From positions 744,001 to 808,000 of the forward strand of contig NZ_JAINVX010000001.1 in assembly GCF_019880635.1 (NCBI RefSeq): 64,000 bases of DNA, read 5' to 3'. The stretch is from Hanstruepera marina. Its GTDB lineage: Bacteria; Bacteroidota; Bacteroidia; Flavobacteriales; Flavobacteriaceae. This document shows, one piece after another, positions 34,337-44,362 of this stretch. The position numbers and the translations under genes were made by a program. The notes below the pieces were generated by a model. That model was not told the DNA's origin. It saw nothing but the letters and a program-made list of their open reading frames with translations, and did not search any database. Numbering within the stretch: position 1 is the stretch's first letter; each line of letters starts with the position of its first letter.

Positions 34337-34807
34337 TTGAACTCATTAATAGGGACATACGAGTGTAAGGTGGATTCAAAAGGTCGCCTCATGTTGCCAG
34401 CTGCATTAAAAAAGCAGCTGCTTCCTGTTTTGCAGGAAGGGTTTGTATTAAAGCGAGCGGTTTTTCAGCCTTGTCTAGAGCTTTATCCAATGTCTGAATG
34501 GGAAGCTTTAATGCAAAAAGTGAATAAGCTAAATAGGTTTAAGAAAAAGAATAACGATTTCATTCGCAGATTTACAGCAGGTGTAAAAATGATTGAAGTG
34601 GATGCTACAGGTCGTTTGTTAATCCCAAAAGATCTGATTGGTTTTGCAGGCATTTCTAAAGAAATAGTGGTGTCGTCGGCAATCAATATTGTAGAGATTT
34701 GGGATAAGGATCGATATGAGAAAGCTATTGATGATGCTACAGGAGATTTTGCAGATTTAGCTGAAGAGGTAATGGGTCAAGACGATGATGATTATGGAAT
34801 ATCATAA
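34337..34807 (+). CDS. mraZ: MraZ transcriptional regulator of the dcw cluster
   Basis: MraZ is a ring-forming AbrB-like DNA-binding protein. Two repeats are visible: the first with CKVDSKGRLMLPAALKKQL, the second with IEVDATGRLLIPKDLIGFAG, each with the DxxGR core. The 156 residues are typical. The start is TTG at 34337, as no ATG is available at the expected place. The gene overlaps rsmH at its 3' end. Three boxes at 34259-34288 imply autoregulation. Confidence 0.95.
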   Translation: MNSLIGTYECKVDSKGRLMLPAALKKQLLPVLQEGFVLKRAVFQPCLELYPMSEWEALMQKVNKLNRFKKKNNDFIRRFTAGVKMIEVDATGRLLIPKDLIGFAGISKEIVVSSAINIVEIWDKDRYEKAIDDATGDFADLAEEVMGQDDDDYGIS

Positions 34808-35690
34808 TCCGGTACTGTTAAAAGAAACGGTTGATGGTTTAAACATCATTGATGATGGTGTGTATGTGGATGTCACATTTGGAGGTGGAGGTCATAGTAA
34901 AGAAATATTAAGCAGGCTTGGGGAGAAAGGGAGATTGTATGCCTTTGATCAAGATCCTGACGCTCTTGAAAATGCTATTGATGATAAAAGGTTTACGCTT
35001 ATCCATGAAAATTTTAGGTATCTCAAACGGTTTTTAAGGTTTTATGGTGTGAAACAGGTTGATGGTGTTTTAGCAGATTTTGGTGTATCGTCACATCAGT
35101 TTGATGTGGCAGAACGCGGTTTTTCAATCCGTTTTGAAGCCGATTTGGATATGCGAATGAATCAACAAAGTGAGTTGTCGGCTTATCATGTTGTCAACGA
35201 ATATGATGAAGAGCAATTACGACAAGTGCTTTGGCAATATGGCGAATTGCGTCAAGCGCCAGCAATGGCAAGGGTAATTATAGCTGCAAGAAATGTAGAG
35301 CCTATAAAAACCAGTGAGCAATTAAAAACGGTGTTGAAGCAGTTTTTAAACCATAAAAAAGAAAATAAAGTATTGGCTCAAATATTTCAAGCTATTAGAA
35401 TAGAAGTAAATCAGGAAATTGAAGTTTTAAAGGCGTTTTTGCTGCAATCTCAAGAAGTTGTAAAGCCTGGTGGCAGGTTGAGTGTTATTTCGTATCACTC
35501 ATTGGAAGATAGATTGGTGAAGCGTTTCATTAGAAATGGTTTGTTTGAAGGAGAGCCTGAACGTGATGTCTTTGGAAATTTTGAAGTGCCATTTAAAAAA
35601 GTTGGAGGGTTAATTGTTCCAACTTCAGAAGAAATTAAACAGAATAACAGAGCTAGAAGCGCAAAGCTTCGAATAGCAGAGAAGTTATAG
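34785..35690 (+). CDS. rsmH: 16S rRNA (cytosine(1402)-N(4))-methyltransferase
   Basis: RsmH methylates N4 of C1402 in the ribosomal P site. The SAM motif is VYVDVTFGGGGHSKEIL, followed by LYAFDQDPDALENAI, GVLADFGVSSHQFDVAERGFS-type core (ADFGVSSHQFDVAERGFS), LAQIFQAIRIEVNQE and SVISYHSLEDRLVKRF. Four codons hold three possible ATG starts (34785, 34788, 34794); the last gives MEYHNPVLL, the usual N-terminus. The gene overlaps mraZ by 14-23 bases, and ftsL starts directly after its stop. Confidence 0.96.
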   Translation: MMIMEYHNPVLLKETVDGLNIIDDGVYVDVTFGGGGHSKEILSRLGEKGRLYAFDQDPDALENAIDDKRFTLIHENFRYLKRFLRFYGVKQVDGVLADFGVSSHQFDVAERGFSIRFEADLDMRMNQQSELSAYHVVNEYDEEQLRQVLWQYGELRQAPAMARVIIAARNVEPIKTSEQLKTVLKQFLNHKKENKVLAQIFQAIRIEVNQEIEVLKAFLLQSQEVVKPGGRLSVISYHSLEDRLVKRFIRNGLFEGEPERDVFGNFEVPFKKVGGLIVPTSEEIKQNNRARSAKLRIAEKL

Positions 35691-36008
35691 ATGAAAAAAA
35701 GAATCTACAGCATATTAAAAGGAACATTTTTAGTTAGCGATGACGCTTTTAAAAATTGGCGCATGATTCTTTTTATATCGGTTCTGGCCATAATTATGAT
35801 TGCAAGTTCGCATAGTGCTGATAAAAAAGTACATGAAATAGCACGATTAAATAATGAAGTAAAAGAGCTTCGGTCAGAAATGATTGATGCTAGAGGAAAG
35901 CTCATGGATTTGAAAAAAGAAACGAGCGTCGAAATAAAAATGAAGGAAAAAGGTTTGGCCATATCAGAGATACCGCCAACCAAAATTAAAGTTAAATCTC
36001 AAAAGTAG
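35691..36008 (+). CDS. ftsL: FtsL-like cell-division protein
   Basis: The 105-residue protein has a short basic cytoplasmic N-terminus, one membrane helix (MILFISVLAIIMIASS) and a periplasmic coiled coil (VHEIARLNNEVKELRSEM and on). It ends in a basic tail. Size, topology and position between rsmH and ftsI identify it as the FtsL-type divisome subunit that pairs with FtsB and FtsQ. Sequence identity to E. coli FtsL is not evident by eye. It begins immediately after the rsmH stop. Confidence 0.87.
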   Translation: MKKRIYSILKGTFLVSDDAFKNWRMILFISVLAIIMIASSHSADKKVHEIARLNNEVKELRSEMIDARGKLMDLKKETSVEIKMKEKGLAISEIPPTKIKVKSQK

Positions 36009-36014
36009 TTCAAC

Positions 36015-38021
36015 TTGGCAGTAAACGAGAAGAACATATTAAACCGATTGTATTTTGTAGCAGGATGTATGTTCATCTTCGCTCTAGCAGTTGTGTTCAA
36101 ACTGTTGAGTATTCAATTCATCCAAGGCGATAAGTATCGTGGCTTGGCAGAAACGAGAACAATTAAAAATGTTGTTATTCCGGCAAATAGAGGTAATGTG
36201 TATTCGGCCAATGGTAATTTGTTGGCGACATCTGTTCCTAAATACGATATTCGTATAGATGCTATCACGCCTTCGTCAGCAACTTTCGAGAAGTATTTAA
36301 AACCGCTTTGCGATTCACTCTCAAAATTTTCAGGAAAGCCATCATCGTATTACCAGAAAGAAATAAGAAAAGCGCGAGCCAATAAAAACCGCTATTACCT
36401 GTTGGCGCGTAATATTGGCTATTCAGATTATATACGCGTTAGGAATTTTCCATTGTTGAACCTTGGAGCTTTTAAAGGAGGGTTGATTGTAGAGCAGACT
36501 ACAAAACGTGAACATCCTATGGGAGGTATTGCACAGCGTTCTATTGGTTATGAGCGTTTTGATGAAGATGGGAATGTAACACGGGCTGGTATTGATGGTG
36601 CGTTTGGAGCGAAATATCTGCGTGGAAAAGATGGTCAGCGATTGAAGCAAAAAATAGGAAAAGGCCAATGGAAGCCTATTGTGGATTACAATCAGATAGA
36701 GCCTCAAGACGGATACGATGTGTATACTACTATTAGTGTTAACATTCAGGATATTGCCCATCATGCCTTATTACAGCAATTAGAATACTATGAGGCTGAA
36801 CACGGTTGCGTTGTAGTTATGGAAGTTGAAACGGGTGAGATACGTGCGATTTCAAATTTAGGGAGAACATCAAAAGGAACGTATTACGAAAAGCTTAACT
36901 ACGCAGTTGGTGAAGCTCATGAGCCGGGTTCTACCTTTAAAGTAATGGCATTAATGGCTGCTTTAGAAGATAAAGTTATTGATACGTCTACAGTAATAGA
37001 TACCAAAAGCGGTAGAAAAATGTTTTATGGCCGACCAATTACTGATTCACATCATGGAGGTTATGGCAAGATTTCCGCAGCTAGAGCACTTGAGGTGTCT
37101 TCAAATATAGGTTTGGCGACTATTGTAGATGAAAATTATTCAGACAATCCTAAAAAATTTATTAATCGTTTAAGAAGCTGGTCGTTAAATAAGCCGCTTG
37201 GCTTACCAATCATAGGAGAAGGACAGCCAGAAATACCAGAGCCAGGAGATGAAATTTGGAGTAAGAATGCTTTACCATCTATGGCCTATGGCTATAATAT
37301 GGAGTTAACACCTTTACAAACCTTAACATTTTATAATGCTATTGCTAATAATGGTGTCATGGTTAAGCCGCGCTTTATAAGAGAGGTTCGTGAGTTAAAC
37401 AATCAAATTGAAGTGTTTGATCGCGAAATTATAAATAATAAGATTTGTTCGGATAAAACATTAAACGAAATACAGGAAATTCTTAAAAACGCTGTAGTTC
37501 GAGGAACTGGAAGACGTTTGTATTCAGCATATTTTTCTATGGCAGGAAAGACTGGAACCGCTAAAACCGAATACTGGATGGAAGATTATGAAGATAATCC
37601 ACGCTATGTGTCTTCGTTTGCAGGGTATTTCCCGGCAGATAACCCTAAATATTCATGTATAGTTGTTATTCATAAGCCGAGTACTAAAAAGGGCTACTAT
37701 GGAGCCGACGTGTCTGGGCCAGTTTTTAAGAGGATCGCCCAAAAAATATTTACAGATACGCCTATCATTGACGAGGTGCAATCTTTGGATGTAAAAGATA
37801 CCAAAGTTGAAAAAGAATTCGATGGGTATTATGGTGTTTCTGAAAAGTACAAGACCATTATGCCAAGTGTCGTGGGTTTGCCTATAATGGACGCTGTTCC
37901 AATTTTGGAGAATATGGGCTTAAAAGTGCGTATTAATGGAGAAGGGGAAGTAGTTTCACAATCCATATCAAAGGGAGAAAAAATTAAGAAGAATCAAACT
38001 GTAATCATACAAGCGTCATGA
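36015..38021 (+). CDS. ftsI: Division-specific penicillin-binding protein with PASTA domain
   Basis: FtsI (PBP3-type) cross-links septal peptidoglycan. There is one N-terminal membrane helix (FVAGCMFIFALAVVFKLLSI) and a PBP dimer domain, then the transpeptidase domain. Catalytic Ser306 and Lys309 lie in EPGSTFKVM, with SSN in EVSSNIGLA and KTG in MAGKTGTAKTE. A C-terminal PASTA domain covers about 613-668 (MPSVVGLPIMDAVPILENMG). The start is TTG at 36015. The stop overlaps murE by four bases (ATGA). Confidence 0.95.
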   Translation: MAVNEKNILNRLYFVAGCMFIFALAVVFKLLSIQFIQGDKYRGLAETRTIKNVVIPANRGNVYSANGNLLATSVPKYDIRIDAITPSSATFEKYLKPLCDSLSKFSGKPSSYYQKEIRKARANKNRYYLLARNIGYSDYIRVRNFPLLNLGAFKGGLIVEQTTKREHPMGGIAQRSIGYERFDEDGNVTRAGIDGAFGAKYLRGKDGQRLKQKIGKGQWKPIVDYNQIEPQDGYDVYTTISVNIQDIAHHALLQQLEYYEAEHGCVVVMEVETGEIRAISNLGRTSKGTYYEKLNYAVGEAHEPGSTFKVMALMAALEDKVIDTSTVIDTKSGRKMFYGRPITDSHHGGYGKISAARALEVSSNIGLATIVDENYSDNPKKFINRLRSWSLNKPLGLPIIGEGQPEIPEPGDEIWSKNALPSMAYGYNMELTPLQTLTFYNAIANNGVMVKPRFIREVRELNNQIEVFDREIINNKICSDKTLNEIQEILKNAVVRGTGRRLYSAYFSMAGKTGTAKTEYWMEDYEDNPRYVSSFAGYFPADNPKYSCIVVIHKPSTKKGYYGADVSGPVFKRIAQKIFTDTPIIDEVQSLDVKDTKVEKEFDGYYGVSEKYKTIMPSVVGLPIMDAVPILENMGLKVRINGEGEVVSQSISKGEKIKKNQTVIIQAS

Positions 38022-39481
38022 AGTTGTTAAAAGACATACTGTATAAGGTTACTTTAAATGCTGTTGCAGGAAGTACGAATCTTTCTGTAAGCGCCATTGA
38101 ATTTGATTCTAGAAAAGTTAAAAGCAATGATGTATTTGTTGCTGTTAGGGGAACAATTTCTGATGGGCACAATTTTATAGATACTGCAATTGAAAATGGA
38201 GCTGTGGCCATTATTTGTGAACAGCTTCCGAAGACATTATTTGACAATGTAACCTATATAGAAGTCGATAATACATCTAAAGCATTGGCTATAATGGCTG
38301 CCAATTATTACGATGTGCCTTCGGAAAATTTAAAATTGGTTGGTGTAACAGGAACTAATGGCAAAACTACAATTGCAACGTTATTGTTTCAATTATTCAA
38401 AAATGCTGGTTATAAAGTAGGCTTATTATCTACAGTTAAAGTAATGGTTGATAATATAGTGTATCAAGCAACGCATACAACACCTGATTCATTGACTATT
38501 AATAGGTATTTAAAGGAGATGAATGATGTAGGGGTTGAATTCTGTTTTATGGAAGTAAGCTCACATGGTATTCATCAAATGCGTACAGAAGGTTTGCATT
38601 TTACAGGTGGAATTTTCACAAACATTACCCATGATCATTTAGATTACCATAAAACCTTTGCGGAATATAGAGATGTAAAGAAGGGGTTCTTTGATCAACT
38701 GCCAAAAGATGCTTTTGCATTAACCAATGTTGATGATAAGAATGGGCTATTTATGCTTCAAAACACTCAAGCTAGAAAGTTTACTTATGCCTTAAAAGGA
38801 TATGCTGATTATAAAGCACAAATTTTAGAAAATCAGTTTAGTGGCTTGTTGCTTAAAGTAAATGATAATGAAGTTTGGACGCGGTTAATAGGCGATTTTA
38901 ATGCTTATAATGTTTTAGCCATTTATGCGACTGCAGAATTGTTAGGTTTAGAAAGGGTTGAAATATTAAGGCTGGTAAGCGATTTAGAAAGTGTTTCTGG
39001 CCGTTTTCAATATCTCATTTCTGATGATAAAATTACAGCTATTGTAGATTATGCGCACACACCAGATGCCTTAAAAAATGTTCTGGAAACAATAAATAGT
39101 ATTCGAACAAAAAATGAAGAGCTAATTACGGTTGTTGGTTGCGGTGGCGATCGCGATAAAACCAAAAGGCCTAAAATGGGGCATATTGCTTCGGTATTAA
39201 GCACAAAGGTCATTTTTACCAGTGATAATCCAAGGACAGAAAATCCTGAAACCATATTATCTGAAATCGAAGCCGGTGTACAGCCGCAAAATTATAAGAA
39301 AACAGTTTCCATTTCAGATAGAAAACAAGCTATAAAAACAGCTTGTCAAATGGCAAATTCAAACGATATCATATTAATAGCTGGTAAAGGTCATGAAACC
39401 TATCAGGAAATTAATGGTGAGCGCTTTGATTTTGACGATTTTAAAATAGTACAAGAACTTTTAAAACAGTTGCAAAAATAA
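38018..39481 (+). CDS. murE: UDP-N-acetylmuramoyl-tripeptide synthetase, meso-diaminopimelate-adding
   Basis: MurE adds the third amino acid to UDP-MurNAc-dipeptide. The ATP loop is [17 protein letters not shown], the Mur substrate region is [15 protein letters not shown], and the C-terminal domain has [16 protein letters not shown] and [29 protein letters not shown] carries the DNPR signature that goes with meso-diaminopimelate rather than lysine. The 487 residues are normal. It overlaps ftsI by four bases and precedes mraY by one base. No murF follows, unlike in E. coli. Confidence 0.96.
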   Translation: MKLLKDILYKVTLNAVAGSTNLSVSAIEFDSRKVKSNDVFVAVRGTISDGHNFIDTAIENGAVAIICEQLPKTLFDNVTYIEVDNTSKALAIMAANYYDVPSENLKLVGVTGTNGKTTIATLLFQLFKNAGYKVGLLSTVKVMVDNIVYQATHTTPDSLTINRYLKEMNDVGVEFCFMEVSSHGIHQMRTEGLHFTGGIFTNITHDHLDYHKTFAEYRDVKKGFFDQLPKDAFALTNVDDKNGLFMLQNTQARKFTYALKGYADYKAQILENQFSGLLLKVNDNEVWTRLIGDFNAYNVLAIYATAELLGLERVEILRLVSDLESVSGRFQYLISDDKITAIVDYAHTPDALKNVLETINSIRTKNEELITVVGCGGDRDKTKRPKMGHIASVLSTKVIFTSDNPRTENPETILSEIEAGVQPQNYKKTVSISDRKQAIKTACQMANSNDIILIAGKGHETYQEINGERFDFDDFKIVQELLKQLQK

Positions 39482-39482
39482 T

Positions 39483-40724
39483 ATGTTGTATTACTTATTT
39501 GAATATTTAGAAACACACTTCCAGATTCCTGGGGCTTCACTTTTTGGTTATATAACCTTTAGAGGCGCCATGGCAATTATACTATCGTTGTTAATTTCTA
39601 CAATATTTGGTAAACGCATAATTAAATTTCTACAGAAGCAACAAGTAGGCGAGACCATTCGTGATTTAGGGTTAGAAGGTCAAGTTGAAAAAGCGGGAAC
39701 TCCAACTATGGGAGGTATAATAATAATTTTAGCGACGCTTATTCCAGTGTTGCTTTTAGCAAAACTAGAAAACATTTATATCATTTTACTCATTGTAACC
39801 ACCTTATGGATGGGAACAATCGGTTTTATAGATGATTACATTAAAAAGTTTAAAAACGATAAAGAAGGTTTAAAAGGGCGATTTAAAGTGCTGGGGCAAG
39901 TGGGTTTAGGTATAATAGTTGGCACAACTTTATTTTTTCATCCAGATGTAACGGTTAAAGAAAAGCTACCAATTGAACAACAACAGGTAATACTTACTAA
40001 TAATCCAGATGCAAAACCATCTGATTTGTTTGAAGAAGAAGAGCGTTCTACTAAAACAACTATTCCTTTTGTCAAGTCAAATGAATTTGATTATGCAGAA
40101 ATCATTACATGGGTGAATTCAGATTGGTCCAAATACGCTTGGATTATTTTTATTCCAATAGTCATATTTATTATAACAGCTGTTTCAAATGGCGCCAATC
40201 TAACCGATGGTATTGATGGTTTGGCAGCAGGTACATCCGCTATCATAGTTCTCACTTTAGGAATTTTTGCGTGGGTATCAGGTAATATCATTTTTTCAGA
40301 ATACCTCAATATAATGTATATCCCAAGGGTTGAAGAAATTACCATTTACATTGCTGCTTTTGTTGGTGCGCTAATAGGGTTTTTATGGTATAACACGTAT
40401 CCGGCTCAAGTGTTTATGGGAGATACGGGTAGTTTAACTATAGGCGGAATAATTGCTGTAATTGCAATTGCGGTAAGAAAAGAGTGGCTTATTCCAGTGT
40501 TGTGCGGCATTTTCTTGGCAGAGAATCTGTCGGTAGTCATGCAGGTAAGTTGGTTTAAGTATACGAGAAAAAAATATGGAGAAGGTAGGCGCATTTTTAA
40601 GATGTCTCCACTTCATCACCACTATCAAAAGTCAGGATATCACGAAAGTAAAATTGTAACCAGATTCTGGATTGTTGGAATACTATTGGCAATTATTTCT
40701 ATTGTGACATTGAAAATTAGATAG
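39483..40724 (+). CDS. mraY: Phospho-N-acetylmuramoyl-pentapeptide-transferase
   Basis: MraY moves phospho-MurNAc-pentapeptide to undecaprenyl phosphate, making lipid I in the inner membrane. About ten hydrophobic helices are present. Conserved polar loops are [24 protein letters not shown] (Asp pair), [30 protein letters not shown] and [23 protein letters not shown]. The 413 residues are longer than E. coli MraY owing to a loop of about 50 residues at about 155-205 after [12 protein letters not shown], common in Bacteroidota. Confidence 0.97.
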   Translation: MLYYLFEYLETHFQIPGASLFGYITFRGAMAIILSLLISTIFGKRIIKFLQKQQVGETIRDLGLEGQVEKAGTPTMGGIIIILATLIPVLLLAKLENIYIILLIVTTLWMGTIGFIDDYIKKFKNDKEGLKGRFKVLGQVGLGIIVGTTLFFHPDVTVKEKLPIEQQQVILTNNPDAKPSDLFEEEERSTKTTIPFVKSNEFDYAEIITWVNSDWSKYAWIIFIPIVIFIITAVSNGANLTDGIDGLAAGTSAIIVLTLGIFAWVSGNIIFSEYLNIMYIPRVEEITIYIAAFVGALIGFLWYNTYPAQVFMGDTGSLTIGGIIAVIAIAVRKEWLIPVLCGIFLAENLSVVMQVSWFKYTRKKYGEGRRIFKMSPLHHHYQKSGYHESKIVTRFWIVGILLAIISIVTLKIR

Positions 40725-40725
40725 T

Positions 40726-42057
40726 ATGAAACGGCTTGTGGTTTTAGGTGGAGGAGAAAGCGGTGTGGGGACAGCATTGTTGGGAAAAGCCAAAGGATAT
40801 GATGTTTTTGTGTCTGATAAAGGAAAAATAAAAACAAAATATAGAGACGTTCTTATAAATAATGAGATTGATTGGGAAGATGAACAGCATACAGAATCAA
40901 AAATTCTAAATGCAGATATTATAATGAAAAGCCCTGGCATTCCACATAAAGTGGAAATTGTTCAGAGATTAATAGCAGCCAAAATTCCCGTGATTTCCGA
41001 AATCGAATTTGCCTCAAAATTTACCGATGCAACTATAGTGGGAATCACTGGGAGTAATGGCAAAACCACAACAGCTTCATTAACATATCACATTTTAAAG
41101 CAAGAGCTACATGTTGGTTTGTCGGGCAATATAGGAGACAGTTTTGCTAAACAGGTTCTAGATGAAGACTTTGATAACTATGTCTTGGAGATTAGTAGTT
41201 TTCAATTAGACGATTGCAAGCACTTTAAGCCCAAAATTGCCATAATAACCAATATAACCCCAGACCATTTGGACCGTTATGAGTATGATTTCGAAAAATA
41301 TATCGCAGCGAAATTCAGAATAGCTATGAATCAAGATTCTAACGATTACCTGATTTATGATAGTGATGACAATGTCATTACCAATTGGTTGGAAAAACAC
41401 CCCGTACAATCCACATTATTGCCATTTTCATTGAAAAGACAGATTGAAAATGGAGCGTGTTTAGATAAAGATAATATAAAAATAACAATAGATAACAATC
41501 AAATAATTATGCCTACAAAGGATTTAGCATTAGAAGGAAAGCACAACATTAAAAACGCCATGGCAGCTTCAACAGTTGCCCACTTATTAAAAATTAGAAA
41601 ACAAACTATCCGTGAAAGTTTAGAGAACTTTCATGGTGTTGAGCATCGTTTAGAACAAGTTTTAAAGATTAATAAAGTTCAATATATAAACGATTCAAAA
41701 GCCACAAATGTAAATGCTACTTACTATGCTTTAGAAAGTATGGATGCTCCAACGGTTTGGATTGTAGGTGGCCAAGACAAAGGCAATGATTATACCGAGT
41801 TGTTTCCATTTGTAAATGAAAAAGTGAAAGCAATAATATGTCTTGGTGTTGATAATGAAAAGCTAATGAAGAATTTCAGTTCTATGGTCGATGTGATTGT
41901 TGAAACACAATATATGGCAGAAGCTGTAAAAATAGCTTATAAAATAGCAGAAACAGGTGATAATGTATTGTTGTCTCCAGCATGTGCAAGTTTTGATTTG
42001 TTCGAGAATTACGAAGACAGAGGAAGACAATTTAAGGAAGCTGTAAGAAACTTATAA
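40726..42057 (+). CDS. murD: UDP-N-acetylmuramoyl-L-alanine--D-glutamate ligase
   Basis: MurD adds D-glutamate to UDP-MurNAc-L-alanine. The N-terminal Rossmann domain begins RLVVLGGGESGVGTALL. The ATP loop is VGITGSNGKTTTASLTY, followed by VLEISSFQLDD and ITNITPDHLDRY. The C-terminal domain contains YINDSKATNVNATYYAL and LLSPACASFDLFENYEDRG. Length (443) is normal. The gene starts one base after mraY. Confidence 0.96.
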   Translation: MKRLVVLGGGESGVGTALLGKAKGYDVFVSDKGKIKTKYRDVLINNEIDWEDEQHTESKILNADIIMKSPGIPHKVEIVQRLIAAKIPVISEIEFASKFTDATIVGITGSNGKTTTASLTYHILKQELHVGLSGNIGDSFAKQVLDEDFDNYVLEISSFQLDDCKHFKPKIAIITNITPDHLDRYEYDFEKYIAAKFRIAMNQDSNDYLIYDSDDNVITNWLEKHPVQSTLLPFSLKRQIENGACLDKDNIKITIDNNQIIMPTKDLALEGKHNIKNAMAASTVAHLLKIRKQTIRESLENFHGVEHRLEQVLKINKVQYINDSKATNVNATYYALESMDAPTVWIVGGQDKGNDYTELFPFVNEKVKAIICLGVDNEKLMKNFSSMVDVIVETQYMAEAVKIAYKIAETGDNVLLSPACASFDLFENYEDRGRQFKEAVRNL

Positions 42058-42067
42058 TACTATATAG

Positions 42068-43264
42068 TTGGTGCAAACCGTATTTAAAAATATAAAAGGT
42101 GATCGACTTATCTGGGCAATAGCTGCTCTATTGGCTATTTTCTCGTTTTTGCCTGTTTACAGTGCTGCTAGTAATTTAGCTTATATAGGAGGAAACGGTA
42201 ATACCTTTGCATATTTTGTGAAACATTTTATGCATTTGTTTTTGGGCTTCGCCATTATTTATGGAGTGCATAAAATACCATACCGATATTTTAAAGGCTT
42301 ATCTATTGTTATGATGCCTGTTGTTATCGTGTTGTTGGTGTTAACTATGTTGCAGGGTACCACTATAGAAGGCGCCAATGCAAGTAGATGGATTCAAATA
42401 CCAATAGTAAATATGTCTTTTCAGACATCAACATTCGCATTTGTTGTGCTTATGGTTTATGTCGCACGTTACATGTCAAAAATAAAGGATGTTAATGTTT
42501 CTTTTAAAGAATCAATACTACCGTTATGGATTCCAGTGTTCTTTGTCTTGGGTTTGATTCTGCCAGCTAATTTTTCAACAGCAGCAATCATGTTCTTAAT
42601 GGTCGTGGTATTGGTTTTTCTTGGTGGATATCCAGTTAAATATCTTGCAATAATTATCGGATCAGGCATATTGGGTTTGGTGTTTTTTGTATTGGTAGCT
42701 AAAGCATTTCCAGATGTTATGCCCAATCGGGTTGATACATGGATGAGCCGCATTGAAAGTTTTGCAAATGATGAGGAAACCGAGGCTGATTATCAAATTG
42801 AAAAGGCTAAAATTGCTATCGCATCAGGAGGGATTCAAGGTGTCGGTCCGGGAAAGAGCATTCAAAAGAATTTTTTACCACAATCATCGTCAGATTTCAT
42901 ATTTGCTATCATTGTTGAAGAGTATGGTCTTTTAGGCGGATTTACGTTAATGATTTTCTATTTATGGTTATTATTCAGGATTGTTATTGTTTCGCAAAAA
43001 TCAGATACCATTTTTGGAAAATTATTAGTGTTGGGTGTTGGTTTGCCAATAGTGTTTCAGGCTTTAATAAACATGGCGGTAGCTGTGGAGTTATTTCCGG
43101 TTACGGGTCAAACCTTGCCCCTTATTAGTAGTGGAGGGACATCCATTTGGATGACCTGTTTGGCAGTGGGAATTATTTTAAGTGTGAGTGCAAAACGTGA
43201 AGAAATTAAACAGAAGGAAGAAGCAGAAGACAACCCATTAGAAATACTATCAGAAACTATTTAA
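42068..43264 (+). CDS. ftsW: Septal peptidoglycan glycosyltransferase FtsW
   Basis: FtsW polymerises lipid II at the septum together with FtsI. The 398 residues carry about ten helices of the SEDS family, with [52 protein letters not shown] and [36 protein letters not shown] is the SEDS C-terminal signature. The start is TTG at 42068 or GTG at 42071; no ATG is present there. Its last base is the first base of the murG start codon. Confidence 0.95.
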   Translation: MVQTVFKNIKGDRLIWAIAALLAIFSFLPVYSAASNLAYIGGNGNTFAYFVKHFMHLFLGFAIIYGVHKIPYRYFKGLSIVMMPVVIVLLVLTMLQGTTIEGANASRWIQIPIVNMSFQTSTFAFVVLMVYVARYMSKIKDVNVSFKESILPLWIPVFFVLGLILPANFSTAAIMFLMVVVLVFLGGYPVKYLAIIIGSGILGLVFFVLVAKAFPDVMPNRVDTWMSRIESFANDEETEADYQIEKAKIAIASGGIQGVGPGKSIQKNFLPQSSSDFIFAIIVEEYGLLGGFTLMIFYLWLLFRIVIVSQKSDTIFGKLLVLGVGLPIVFQALINMAVAVELFPVTGQTLPLISSGGTSIWMTCLAVGIILSVSAKREEIKQKEEAEDNPLEILSETI

Positions 43265-44361
43265 TGAGTCATTATAAAATCATATTGTCAGGGGGTGGAA
43301 CAGGAGGTCATATTTATCCTGCAATTGCAATTGCCAACGAATTAAAGTCACGCTTTCCAGATGCTGAATTTTTGTTTGTAGGAGCAAAAGACCGTATGGA
43401 GATGGAAAAAGTACCGCAAGCTGGATATGATATTATTGGTCTTTGGATATCTGGTATACAAAGACAGTTAACGCTTAAAAACCTTGTGTTTCCAGTCAAA
43501 TTGTTAAGTAGTTTAATAAAATCAAGAGGGATAATAAAACGTTTTAAGCCCGATGTAGTAATAGGAACCGGTGGTTTTGCTAGCGGGCCATTATTGCAAG
43601 TTGCGACATCCAAAGGAATTCCTTCGTTAATTCAAGAGCAAAATTCGTACCCTGGGATTACAAATAAGCTTTTGTCAAAAAAAGCGAATAAGATTTGTGT
43701 GGCTTATGATGGACTAGAGCGATTTTTTCCTGCCGATAAAATTGTAAAAACTGGAAATCCAGTTAGACAAGATTTATTGAACATCAATATAAAACGTCAA
43801 GAAGCCCAAGAGCTGTTTCAACTTGAAAAAGAAAAGAAAACACTTTTGGTTTTAGGAGGGAGTTTAGGGTCTAGACGCATAAATGAACTCATAGAAAAAG
43901 AATTAGATTATTTGCAAACTCATAATGTTCAAGTTGTTTGGCAATGTGGTAAACTATATTATGATAAGTATAAAATATACGGAAATACTAAAAATATACA
44001 GGTGCACGCATTTATAAATAATATGGCTTGCGCTTATGCTTCGGCAGATGTTATAATCTCACGAGCTGGAGCAAGTTCGGTATCAGAACTGTGTATAGTG
44101 GGTAAGCCTGTAATTTTTATTCCATCTCCAAATGTTGCCGAAGATCATCAGGCCAAAAATGCTCAAGCCATAGTTGATGAAGATGCTGGAATATTAATTC
44201 GCGAAAGCGATTTGGAAGTGGATTTTCAAAATAAATTCACACAATTAATGGTGTCCCCTGAAAGGCAAAAACAATTAAGTGAGAATATAAAAAAATTAGC
44301 CTTGGTAAATGCTACAAGTGATATTGTGGATCAAGTGGTAAAGTTGTTAAAACAAAATTAA
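43264..44361 (+). CDS. murG: UDP-N-acetylglucosamine--lipid I N-acetylglucosaminyltransferase
   Basis: MurG turns lipid I into lipid II on the cytoplasmic face. The glycine-rich N-terminal loop is [18 protein letters not shown]. It also has [16 protein letters not shown] and [16 protein letters not shown], then [17 protein letters not shown]. The donor-binding region [19 protein letters not shown] with [17 protein letters not shown] follows. The 365 residues are normal. Start and previous stop overlap by one base. Confidence 0.97.
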   Translation: MSHYKIILSGGGTGGHIYPAIAIANELKSRFPDAEFLFVGAKDRMEMEKVPQAGYDIIGLWISGIQRQLTLKNLVFPVKLLSSLIKSRGIIKRFKPDVVIGTGGFASGPLLQVATSKGIPSLIQEQNSYPGITNKLLSKKANKICVAYDGLERFFPADKIVKTGNPVRQDLLNINIKRQEAQELFQLEKEKKTLLVLGGSLGSRRINELIEKELDYLQTHNVQVVWQCGKLYYDKYKIYGNTKNIQVHAFINNMACAYASADVIISRAGASSVSELCIVGKPVIFIPSPNVAEDHQAKNAQAIVDEDAGILIRESDLEVDFQNKFTQLMVSPERQKQLSENIKKLALVNATSDIVDQVVKLLKQN

Positions 44362-44362
44362 A

